Below, piece by piece: positions 29,358 through 40,851 of a stretch of DNA of 64,000 nucleotides. A model generated the notes under the pieces. That model worked only from the letters and a program-made list of their open reading frames with translations. It was not told the origin of the DNA and ran no database searches. A program made the translations under genes and the position numbers. Location: the NCBI GenBank assembly GCA_021234155.1, contig JAJEKV010000020.1, positions 3,089,275-3,153,274 of the forward strand, written 5' to 3'. How positions within the stretch are numbered: position 1 is the first letter of the stretch; every line of letters starts with the position of its first letter. The DNA is from Isoetes taiwanensis. Taxonomy: Eukaryota; Streptophyta; Lycopodiopsida; Isoetales; Isoetaceae.

Positions 29358-32300
29358 GGCAAAGGAGAATTTTTTGTATTATATATAAAAAAGTCACAGT
29401 ACAATGTTTCAATCTTCAAGGAGGAGTACTACAGGAGTAAACTCAACCTCTTAGTCCTCCATGAATTGAGACTTATTAGGAGGAAGAAAAAAAAAAGAAA
29501 TATAAGATAGAGGTCACGGAACCTTCTCGGTGTCTTACAATCAACCTAAAGGGTCACCACAGAAGGAGTCTTCCACTTTCATTGTCCATGAAGGAGCCCA
29601 TACATCCTCCACTAAATCATGCGACATCGATGAGCGGTCACCATCATTTCTACACCTATATAACTTTTGAGCGGGATAGGTGGACAAACCCTATCACCAA
29701 AGGCATTACTCTTACCAAGGCACTAAGAAGGTGGTAGAGAAAATGGACCCGATATTAGAAGAGCGCCTGCCACTCTGCTCATAGAAGGCGCCACTTTGCT
29801 TCTTGAATTCTAGTTCCTCACCTCATAAGCAAGCAAATCATCATGAACATTAAATTGGAGCAGATCTTTTGCATTGTCGCGATAAGCATTCAACTGAAGG
29901 CGGCTAGACAAAGAATATGCCCACCCCCTGGACTCCTCCTCTAGAGCCGGTACATGATGTATAGATCGACATATCCCTAATCCACTCCGGTCTAATCCAT
30001 TCCACCTACTTGCATTATAAGCAAAAGAAGACTAAAATTAGCGTGGGTGCACGATCATTTATCCGAACCACCTATTTAGTCTTTACCCGACAAGAAAGGG
30101 TAAGAATAAAACCATGACACTCTAAATCAACTGCGAGATTGTATATCTTTGGATAAGTTTATCCGAAATAACACAAAGACTTAAAACCTTGCTACAATTT
30201 GCAACAATTCAGCTTGTATTTCTTCATTTCATCCCGGGTCGACCCGACCATAGGCGGTACAAGGAAGATATGAACTAATCTGGTGGAAAAAGCGAGGATT
30301 GTAGACCACCCCCTGTTATGTCTCAAGAAAAACACGGAAAAAACTTGTGAAGGACTAATTTTCTGACAAAGGAGTGTCTTGGCTTTTAAAAGCCATCTTC
30401 AAAGATCATCTTCATGCTTCGCTGCTGATCCGAAGGCAAGGAGAAGCGGCGGAAGCCTCTCCCGCCAACGCCCTAGCCGCTTCCGTTTTGCCCTAACATC
30501 CCTGCTTTTTCTATCTCGTGTCAAAATAACGTAATCATGTCCCTGGAAGGAGTCTCCACCTAGAGTAGAGTAGGGCACGATACAAGATATCTAGTAAAGC
30601 GTGACTTGTTGCTATAGACTTCCATCTTCACTATTTGGCAAAACCTTTAACCACAACAAGTGCATCTACTATGCGGCCATCCCTCGGCGTCAGCTGAAGG
30701 CAACTGTCCAAATGTTCTTGCAAGCTTCCTGAAAGTCAGCATCCTACAAGAGCTTCACATTCATGTGAAAGCATGTCCATCGGACATCATTTCTTTGAAG
30801 AAGCTCATCTAAGAGGAATTGTTGATGGTGGTCTAAAACCTATTGTCTTTGAGGCAAGCTGGAAGAGACACGAAAATACGCCAATTGCAATTGCATTCCG
30901 ATGCTTCTGTCAATCGAGAGCTTGCGACCCCCATAAACCTAGACATTGCACGAGGTAAAAGCACCTTCACCATCAATCTCAGAAAGGCTGCAGTCATGGA
31001 GTAGACTGAGCCATTGCTCGCATTCAGAACCAGACACCACTGTAGATTTCCAACAGATTGCATGGATGATAAATAATAAATAACAAATGTCATCAATCAT
31101 TAGTATCTATAAGAGATCTCGTAGCCACCATCTACTTCTCAATTCTATGTTAAAGCATCTTTGGAAGAGTATTTAGGTGCATGGAGTGCTTGAAGATGCA
31201 TATCTTTGGATGGTTAGTCATGCAAAATCACGGTGAGGGTTATAACATAGTTCACTTTGCTTCTATCCAACAATGTTTAGCTATGCGAGAGACAATGGAA
31301 TATGTTTTGGTCTCATGCACACAATTGATACCTCTTTGCATTTGGGTAGTTACTTTCGGTTTCAAAATATAATGAGCCCGTGGGTACTTTTTAGGTTTGC
31401 TTCAAGCTAATAGGCTTTCGAGTGGGTCTTTGAGATTACGAAGGAGGTTCTCATTTATCGTATTTGAAAATGGGTGTTGTTCTATTCTATTATAGTCTGT
31501 TTGTTTTGATCATCATGTAAATTCAGTACAAGTTCAGACAAAGGTTATGAATGTGTTGTGGTTGTGGCTTGAAGGCCAAGTTCAATCGCTTGATTTAAAT
31601 TATCTTGCATGAATACTTTTTGCTCTATTGAGTTTCTATACATCTTTTTTTTATTCAAATTATTTTTTCTCACTCAGAAAAAAAAATGTTGCATCACCCA
31701 CTCTTCATTCTTGTTATTATTTATGACAAGACAACAATTACTAACTTGACACTTATTTGCTCAGACCACGCCATATTTATTAGACATAACATATGAATAG
31801 TAAAACGTTGGAAATGGCATTTAGAATAAAGATCACTCTTATTAATTGGTAATGTTGATGATTACTTCCCCTATTTTGAACACATACATCTTATACCTGC
31901 TTTAGATTGTCATGGCTAATGACATTGGCCAATACTATTCAGCATGAACTTGTAGAAAAAGTCCATATATAGAATGCAGCTTAGCATACACCTCGTAGTG
32001 CCAAAATGTGTCGCCTTCATGAAATATATAAGGGCTCAATTCAAGAATTCGTGCATGTGATGTAGTGTCCGAATGACTTGCCACGCCGCTCACTTTCATA
32101 ATGGCATGGATGGGCACACGTTTCTCGTGTATCAAGTTTTCTTCCCTAAGCAAACGCCTATAAGAACAGTCTCTTGTGCCACGTTACAAACATCACATTG
32201 GGCCCTCTCAAGGATCTGGAACCACCCCAATACTCGCTGGATTGTGGGATGCACATAACCACAGTTATTGCCACAAAGCATAGGTTCATTATAGGTGATG

Positions 32301-33300
32301 CTTTGGAATCTACCACAAATTCTTGGGCCATGTGATTGAACCAAGTGTTACGTGTAATTTATCTCACATTGAAGTAGATTGTCACACCATGTTGAAATCT
32401 TGTTTTAGACCATCTATTAATAGGGTGTTTGTTGCAATAGGGACTTGTACAAATACATTGTTCATAAATCATAAATACTTGTGGACTATTATTGTCAACC
32501 AGTATGCTATTCTGACACGTTCAACATGATTTTAACGACTATAAATGAAACATGTCTTGAAATTCTTATGCCTATGCCACCTGCCATGTGTCAATAAGCT
32601 CATGGTTGCTAAGAACTTGCCAAAGCTAGTCTACCTAACGTTCTTGATATTTATGGATGAGCGGCTATGGATGTTCATCTTGATTACAATCACATCTCTA
32701 CAAAAAAAACATCAACACCTAAGAACCAATTGTCCAGGTACTGAAGTGATTTATGCATCAGAATGCATATTGTATATAAAATTAGGACATGCCAAGTGCT
32801 AGTTTGGCATGAAGCTAATAACTTGAGAGACTAGAAGTGACAGTTCCCTTTACGACGAGGAAGAGGTGTAGAGTGTGCAGTTGGAGGATATGGGGGAGTC
32901 AATTGTCTGTATGCATGGGAAGGATATTCAGTGGCTGTGTGGTGAGAGGCCATGTGAGGTGGTTAGCGTCTAGAGGTCTAGGTGATGGGTAGATAGATAG
33001 ATAGATGGGAGACACGATCTCAAGTCGTCGAGCCTCTGGCAACCCATGTGGTGGTGGCAACCAAGACAAGGAGTTTTCTTGGCACTAGTGGGGCTAGTGT
33101 ATACATTTAAGTGTTTATTTTTAATGTAGCCATGTGGTGCAATACCAATGGTGGGCGATTTCGTCAGTATAATTTCCAATGATCCTGATTCTGCCACGAA
33201 GCTACATTGAGGTAAATTTAACTTCACCATAACCCTAAAAATGATGTTTAAACAAAACCAATAGAAGCCCATGTCTACCGGGATTAGGGTTTTCGAAATC
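29358..33300. other. Long stretch without a recognised gene
   Basis: Small frames on both strands lack family features. The minus-strand frame at 30,833-31,096 is longer in copy 2 (60,511-60,867, 118 aa), which suggests a broken coding remnant, family unknown. Between 30,380 and 30,540 a GC-rich block (GCGGCGGAAGCC) resembles a 5' leader on the minus strand. A GATA microsatellite lies at 32,991-33,008. Blocks 29.5-31.6 kb are noisy between copies; 31.7-33.3 kb is nearly identical. Confidence 0.45.
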
Positions 33301-33697
33301 CGTTGCCTCCGGCTGTGCACTTTTCTCCATAAATGGTTCTCCCTTCGCCCGTTGCTCATACTCTTTAGCACTTGGTCTTGAAGAATCCGTCTTCCTCTTT
33401 CTGCCTGGCTTCTTCCGGCATAAAGCTCATGCCTCGTTGCCGGCACGCTTTTTGCTCTTCTGTTATCAGGACCTTCTTTCAAGTGATCTCGTTATGTATC
33501 AAGAGAGTCTCTTTTTTCATCCGCCCCTTTTCCGAAATTAGTGAGTTGAGTTTCTTTCTTTGAATTACATCCATTCAAATTTCTATGTTTTATGATGAGC
33601 CGTGCTGCTCCTGTCATGCATTTTCTGAGAATTGACGAATTTTGAGTTATTGAAAAGGTTTGATATACTCTTATGCATTAATTTTGGAGCACAGGCA
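33301..33697 (+). promoter_or_regulatory. Probable 5' UTR and leader intron of the plus-strand HLH gene
   Basis: A donor-like site TTA-GTGAGTTGAG near 33,540 and an acceptor GGAGCACAG at 33,686-33,694, four bases before the ATG, suggest a leader intron of about 150 bases. The upstream C/T-rich segment (33,370-33,530) could be the non-coding first exon. The same signals occur in copy 2 at about 63,318 and 63,463-63,471. Prediction from splice consensus only. Confidence 0.4.
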
Positions 33698-34244
33698 ATG
33701 GAGGTTGCTTATTTCTCATATATAATTAATCTCAAGTCAGCTCTTGGTAAGATTAACAGTTCTTCAGAGCACTTGTGTCCGAAGGAACGCTATGAACTCT
33801 TCAAATTTGCTGCAGATTTTGCTCTGGCACATACTGCAAAGGGAACTTGCTGGAGCAAAGCTTTGAAAAAACAGACTGTGGCTAGACATGTTAAAGTTTG
33901 CAAGTCCAAAGAGTGAGTCTAGCATGAGGCTGTATAAAAGGGTCTAAGGACATGCATGGAGAAAATAAGAAAGGTTAAAGTGCCACAAGCATTCTTTCTT
34001 GTTCCTTCAACCAAAGATTAAGCTCTCTTGGAAGAGTAAGACTCAAATCCTGCGGCGCACCAGAACAAAGACTACATTGATCAAGCATAAACTCTTCCAA
34101 AGAAGAATGAAAATGAGGCAACTTCAGCATGTCATTCCTGGAGGCAACCAAATGGACACCTCCTTGTTACTACAAGAGACTGCAAGCTATATGATGTTCT
34201 TAGAGATGCAAGTTAAGGCCCTTGCTTCTTTCCTGCAGCCTTAA
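33698..34244 (+). pseudogene. IBH1/AIF-type HLH gene, frameshifted as assembled (copy 1)
   Basis: From ATG 33698 the first 73 residues read intact, including ERYELFKFAADFALAHTAKG and CWSKAL, the family's N-terminal signature. A small deletion near 33,897 then breaks the frame. Further one- and two-base differences from copy 2 occur near 33,944, 33,988 and 34,062, with a substitution block near 34,100. The C-terminal HLH (LQHVIPGGNQM, LLQETASYMMFLEMQVKALAS) is readable in another frame and ends at TAA 34244. The matching copy 2 gene at 63475 is open throughout the window, so these breaks may be consensus errors rather than true mutations. It is a paralogue of the minus-strand gene at 19,899: same domain order and the shared VIPGGNQM/VVPGGNQM loop. 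Confidence 0.8.
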
Positions 34245-36248
34245 ACTTCATTGGGTTATGCTTATATTAAATGGTCCATAACATGTTGCACTAGCATGAA
34301 CAACATGCTCGTGCTTGCTTATGATAATCTGTCACACCAACCCATTTTATAGCTTGTTTTAAGACGGAACCTAGGCTTACTAATCCTTGTTCATTCTTTT
34401 CAGTCTAATTGCATCAAAGATAGGATCAAAGATAGGAGTGATTCTGTTGGTGTTTTGCATGCACTCTCATGCATCTTCTAAAGCCAATTGAATGTGCATC
34501 TTCTAAAGGGAGTTGAATGTCAATGATGGGGTAATTTTGTGTTGGGAATGGCATCCAATTGTGTGAATTGGGCAACATATCTCATAATGCTAATGTGCCA
34601 TACCAACTTTCTTGTTCCTTCGATATTTTTTCTAGCATTTCATAGATCTAAGACTATGAGTTAATGAGGAGGAGCAAACTAAATAAGAAAGCAAGAGGAG
34701 AAACTTATCAATTTAAGTGAGGCTAGAAGGAAAAATAAAAACAAGATTCTTAAGACTACCAACTTATAGATGCACATGCAAACCTTTGTGTTCTACCCCT
34801 ATTCATTATGTTGTTTTTTCCAACAATAGACTTTAGGAAACATCAACTTGTAGTGACTTTTCAGTAGTCATTTGCGCGTTTGTAGACCTTTTTATAGGTT
34901 GCACATGGGGCAATGACTCGTAATAACTCATGATGCTTCGTTGTTTTTATTGTAGTTCTTTGTGTTGGGTTGCCCAGAAAGAAACAGGGGTGCTATGTTT
35001 ATGACTTGCCTTAAGCAAAATATCTTCATATGTGACATTTCCATAAATTAAGTAAACCTTAATCTTGTCTTTGGCGTTTTCAAGGATGGCTCGTCGCGAC
35101 GCTATGGAGCGAACCCTTGTCTCCTAGTGGTGGTGGTCTTGTCGCGGGGTTACTCTTCCTTCCACACACCCTCACCAGAACTATATCCTCAAAGAATACT
35201 CCTTAATAAAGGGAGTCATGGTACTCTATGAAAGGATGTCGGTATCTTTGGCAATCTTACCTCTTAATATGACTCTAGCCTGTTAACAACCATATACATG
35301 TATACAACCAACGATATTTTTCTTTGTTGGGAAATGAACTTGATCCATAGGATTTTGGTCGTCTTGAGCACAAAAGCATTTTATCGCGGTCTAATTGATT
35401 TTGAGGCCATGATTCACGTGCATGAATATCACGAGGGCTTGGTTGGGAAATTTTTGAAGTGAAAAGGAAGTTTTCCTGCGAGTTTTAAACTTATCTGCCG
35501 ACCCTAAATTCTCACTAGGTATTTTCTAAATAGGCTCTTAAATTGGGAATTGTTCTAGAAAATGATTAACATTGTATCTGGCGCCTTAAAAAGGTTATGG
35601 ATGGTAAGGCCCGAATAGGCATAACCATGTAACTTATGCGGTTTGTGGCATTAATTACATCACAATGTAATAACCGAGGAGTTGTTGCGAAATAGGAATT
35701 AAAGTAACAAATAATCTTTGATCTTCCATAGATTCTTTAATGTGGCGATATATATGTGTGCCATATAAGATTGTAGAATTATCTGGATTAAATATTCCCT
35801 ATTCTTGTTTGTAAGTTTACAAGCGGTGAGGGTGATAAACTTAGAGGATCGATGATGCACCTTAGTAGCTTAAGCTCTTACCCATATATTTGGCTAACCG
35901 TCCTTTGGTTGTGCTGCGGAAAGCATGATCTTCTACTCCTTGCTATATTTTCTTTAAGAAATGTGTGATCGACAAAGTTCATGGTGTTATTATGGTTGAT
36001 TGGACATAATTGCTAATTGCAACTCATATTTGTGTGATGCAAAGCGAGGGTTATTTTAAATTTTCTAATCTCTATCATTTTCAATTATAGAAATCTGTTT
36101 TTGATCAGACATATTGTAAGAGGTTTTGAACACATGTAATTCTTTATAAATATGACATGTCATGATAATTCTGTTTAATAAAAAAAAAATCATTTTGTAT
36201 ATCTATGACCAGGTCTTGGCTTTGTCCTTTAGGTGTTACGTATTGCTA
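34219..36248. other. Single-copy spacer between the two large repeats
   Basis: About 2 kb seen only once because the window ends before the corresponding place in copy 2. It is AT-rich, with no gene, RNA or transposon feature that I recognise. If the duplication is a simple tandem, this is the right end of the unit and should recur beyond base 64000. Confidence 0.6.
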
Positions 36249-38610
36249 AGATACTTGTCAGAGTTTGAAGACTTGTGTGTTTCTTTCTTGAGGTTTCATC
36301 TTAAGTTATTTCCCCTATTGTCATATATGGTAAAGAGTAGGTGTTATTTTTGATCCCAAGAGTTTGAAGAATTGGTTCAAGTTTGAACATCCTTGGGATC
36401 TTGTTGCAGGCCTAATTCTTTTCCTTGAGGTTCTTTTCTAGTTACATTTTATATAGAAGACTGTGCAAAGGATATAGCAAGCTATGCCAAGGAGTTATAA
36501 GCATGTTGCTCATATTCACTATATGGAGAGCTAAATGGAGTTGTAATCAATGGTTTGGAAGTCACACCTATGAAGATGTCACTTTAAAGGTGAATTTTGC
36601 TCTTGCTTAGGCCTTGAAGATTGGAAGACCTTTAGAAGTTTGGAAGACCCTAGGGCCTGGAGAGCAAAGTTATGAGGTATGATTTGAGCTTTGGAGATAA
36701 GATCATGCCACGTGGGTTTCCATCCTTTATCCATTTCATCCATTCCATATCCACTTTCTTTCATCTTTTTATACCCCATTTTAAAATTTGTCATGCCTTC
36801 TTCATTACTTCACTACCTATATTTTTATCGGGCCTCACCTCCACTTTAGAATTGCTCGAGATCATGAAACTTCAAGAGCAAGGAGGTTTGAATTTTTATT
36901 TTCATCTTATTTCCCAAATCCTGCCATAGCCTTTTTTCCTATCTTTTTCACCCCTCTTCCCAAGTGATTTTTCACCATTCTTCTGTTGAAAACCATTGAC
37001 CATGGTCAAAATGGCAAAATTTCAAGTATCTCAATTTGACTTGAAAAAAACACTCTAGATTTGAGCTTGGCAAAAAATAGCTATGCTGGCTCTCCAAAAT
37101 TCAAAAGACCTTGAAAACCTCAAACATATTCTTTGGGATGCGTACAAAAAATTAAAAAAATAGCAAAAACCCATTCTAGCCTATCACCCCTATTTTTCTA
37201 TTTTTCCACCCACTAAATTCCACCTCGGCCCCCCATTGGTCCATCGGCGCTATGTAGGTCTCCAACACCTAGCCGGGTAAAAATCCTCTTTTCTCAAGGT
37301 GGCACTAAATTATGTCATTCTTGATTATTCTCATCACTCCTATATCCTTATTCTCTCCGCATCATTCGTGCCTGTGGGATATCGAAGCGCTTTGAAAAAC
37401 TCCTAAACTTCGAGTCAAGCAAATCTCAAGGCAAATTCGCGCTCAACCATTGAACTCTTGTTCTCGTAAATCATCTCCTAACTCTCTCTCCAGACTGAAC
37501 CCCCTCTGCAGGGCATCTCTGATTCAAGGGAATTTGTCAAATTAAGCTTCCTAAAATCACTCAACGAGCTGGTTTTGGGAGGATGTTAAGAATGACATCA
37601 TTTTCTTCACCCCCTCTAGATATACCTCTGCGGATTCAAGGCTTTCTATATCTTGATATTTATTGATCCGTTTCTACCCAAATTCAAATAATCCCTGCTC
37701 GAGATTGAAGATTGATCGTATTTTGATCGCAAGAATTCCTAATTTGTTGTGGACTCCACCGGACAACCTCAAACTTCGCATCTAAGTCAAAAATTCCTAT
37801 TACTTTTTCCATGAATTTTTAGATTATCTTTACTACTATGCTTTGGGGAGTTACCAAGCATCATTTTTGATATTTTCTCCTATTTCAACCCCCCGTGGAT
37901 ATTTATGATCTTAATGCATATTCTTTGCCCGAAAAAAATAGTGTGTTGCCATCTTCTCAAGTTATAAATGCTAATGCCCCGCTCAGACCAATAGAAATCG
38001 ATATTTTGCTGAATCCTGTAGCAAATAGTTGTGTCCCAAAATTTCAAATAGGATTGAGTATTGCTTTATATGCAAAGAAAACAAAGAAAAAATAGTTTTT
38101 TTCATATCTCACACAAACTGATTTACCAAAGACTTTGGTTGCGTCTTTCAAGAATATCATAGTGTTTGCTTGTCAAGAAAAAAACCCCATGCACGTGATT
38201 TAGAGTTCATTCCCAGGTCATTGCACAAATTCCAACTCAAAAATTCATCCACCAAACCCATTTGCAAATTTTACCTCTCTGCTTTTGGCATTGACCCTCA
38301 CTTTGATCAACTTTTGACATTGATTTTCTGGTTTCCCCATCAATCGGTGACACTTTCACCAAGAAGTTCTGGTACTTGCTCATAACTCATACCAAAACCA
38401 AACTCAAATCTAAAGGTGTGATCGCGAAGATTGATTTTTGTTCTCGACATGCTTCGCTTCAGATCAGAGGTGATTTTGACAAACCAGCATTTGAACTGAG
38501 TTCTTTGCTTTATATGATAAGGATTGATCACCCTATGACTGAGGTCCCACCGCTTGTTATTACTTCCTTTGAGGTTAATAGAAGCGCAAGTTCCGTTTTG
38601 CTAACACTCT
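36249..38610. other. Copy 2 of the retroelement-like flank
   Basis: Matches 6119-8540 with many small indels. No gene. Confidence 0.5.
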
Positions 38611-40105
38611 CATTGCATGGACTACGAAACAAACGTGCCACTCGGTCGATCGTCCTCCACAGTATCGTGTTCGAAGAGGTCAGCTGTCACGAGATGCCTT
38701 TCATGGACAGCCCTTTTCGGTACAACAAAGCCCTCCATCAAAGAGGAAGATCAACTTAAACCACTTTCACCACCACACCGTGGGCACTTTTGCCTCACAA
38801 GGTGGTTCCTTTGGGCTATCAAATTCTCCATCCACTTTTCAACGTATCATGCTTTCAGTATTTCAAGATTACATGAAAGATACTCCATTTCAGAAATCTT
38901 TCGATGATTTTACCTACAACCAATGGGATGACCACCTTGAGAAGTTGGAGCTGGTTTTTCAAAAATATGATGAGTCCTCCAGACGTACTTTAATCCAGAA
39001 AATGCACCTTCTCTCAGGTCACCCGTGTCTTTCTCGGGCCATGTGGTTAGTAAAGAAGTCACCATGAATCCCTCAGCTAAAAATCAATTTACAGTAGCGG
39101 CACATGCACCATCCAACATTAAAGAGACACGCCTTCCCTCGGTAAGGTCAATTATGCCACCTTCATTCCCTCGATCTGTCGCCATTGCTGATCCCATTCA
39201 TATAAACTCACGGGTGATGAATCGCCTTTGGGCTAACCCCAAAGAGGTAACATTTCCTGTCAAGCTTTGCTTACTCGGCAATCGTACTTTGTTCCCCTCC
39301 CTCAATGGCACAAGCCCTTTCATGTTCATGTGGATGTCTCGCTTTTGCTAGTACATTGGTGTTGTTCTCTCGCCCATAATGAATAATACGATAACCCATC
39401 CCTTATGCTAGTCGGAACTCACCATGAGCGTTTCATTCTTCCACTTTAAAGCGGCAGCGCACCAAGCTTGGCCTTCGCAGGTTCAACGTCATTATTATTT
39501 GTTGGAAGTAAGATCCACCTTTGTCGACATCAAGCTCTCTTTCCAATAGTACCAGATGCTTCTCGCACGGATTGGCAGGACACCATTACCCATCGTTTTC
39601 AGGCTTACAACACGAAGCTTTAAAAATCGCCACTGCCACACTTTCAAGCCGGTCTATGGCCAAGAGAAAGCCATGCCTTTGAATATGTTCTTCCAGCCTC
39701 CATTTTCAATTGGCCACCACCGCATAACCCACTCCAGCACTCAAGAATGTGTTTATCAATCCAGAACAGCTAGATGAACCGGGCACAGACGCTTTATCTT
39801 CGCGGTTGTCCTCACCGGCCAACAATTGAGAAAAACCGCATGACAAACATCTCAAAGCAAAACCTTCCAAGAGGGAGATTTAGTTCTACTTTATGACTCC
39901 GTGATACAAAAATTTTCCTGGGCCAAATTAAAGTTTCGATGGTTTTGGTCCCCGATATTCTTCAAGTCGCGGCAACCCAAAGTTGTTTTCAAACTTGCCG
40001 AGTTAGATGGCACACCATTACCTACTTAGTTAATGGCTTTCATTTTAAACTTTTTCATAATAATGTATGCAACAACAGCTCATTCGGTACAACCAAGCAT
40101 GATCA
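38611..40105 (+). pseudogene. Ty3/gypsy pol, copy 2, many frameshifts
   Basis: The counterpart of the 505-aa ORF. RT pieces are readable in separate frames (FGLSNSPSTFQR wording near 38,810; VFQDYMKDTPF near 38,860; HVVSKE near 39,030). RNase H and the integrase C-terminal part are shredded by small indels. The same junction that removes the integrase core is present near 39,540, so the deletion is common to both copies. Many differences from copy 1 fall at CAG/CTG or CG, for example CTGG in copy 1 read as CG here. Confidence 0.8.
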
Positions 40106-40851
40106 TTCGTGACTCAAACTAAAGGCGAGGAAGGCTATTTATATTATATATCACAGAGAAAACAAAATTTGGGCACCGCCTATATATTTTTCGCTATGGG
40201 CCGAGCCCTATGGGCCAAAATCCTATATTAAAGGACCTTCTACCCTCCTGTCTCGGAGCGTAGGTCACATCGGCGGATGGTGAGGTAATCAGTCAGGGTC
40301 CTGGCAGCACCACAACCCCATTGGTTGGTCGTGATCCGGTGTTCACTCTTCCGGAAGACACCATCCATCCATGGATATGCGTCATGTTCCAGCCTTCCAG
40401 ATGTCCGCAACAAGGCTCGCCTTGGCAAAGACCACTCGCTATGCCTGTGGCTGGTGCACTTCGCTATCCATCGCTTAATCAATCTTCGCTAGCTCCATCG
40501 CTTCGCTTTATAGTCATGGCCGCTTAAAGGCTCGCTGACGGCTCCATCCACTTTTAACAGCCGATGTAACGCGACGTTTATCTAAGATTTCGCTTCCGGC
40601 TTGTAACGAATATGTACACCCGCTTATCCTTTTATGATGTTCACTTTCGAAGTTATTTTAATTTATACTTTTTCATACTATGCTCACCGCTTACATTTCA
40701 CTCCCCGTGAAAGCCGTTACATCCTAATATCTATCCTTCGTTTCACTTCCACCGGTTCTTTGTTTTTCGACAGCCACTTTAATCGTTTTCTTGCATTCGC
40801 CGCTTATTCGCAATCTTCATCAACGACTCACCTTCCACTCGACCTTTCATA

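Larger units (their letters stand above)
6119..34218 (+). repeat. Copy 1 of a ~28-30 kb direct duplication
   Basis: From about 6119 the sequence is collinear, in the same orientation, with 36249 onward, and the match holds to the last base of the window (34218 corresponds to 64000). The offset falls from about 30,130 at the left end to about 29,766 near 20 kb and 29,782 at the right end, because copy 2 has many small deletions. All internal landmarks recur in order: gypsy pol, long ORF, subtilase fragment, two HLH genes, two hairpins, 85-bp tandem repeat, nested LINEs. Identity is near complete in some blocks and low in others. The left boundary is approximate (about 30 bases); faint similarity may extend further left. 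Confidence 0.95.

Noticed and set aside
31935-32344. 72-aa and 70-aa minus-strand ORFs, identical in both copies
   Set aside because: Conservation only reflects the recent duplication; no family features or splice context.
32991-33008. GATA repeat as a possible regulatory array
   Set aside because: A four-unit microsatellite; too short and common to support a function.
29358-33300. tRNA or rRNA genes
   Set aside because: I scanned for cloverleaf-like A/B boxes and rRNA-like text and saw none I could support.
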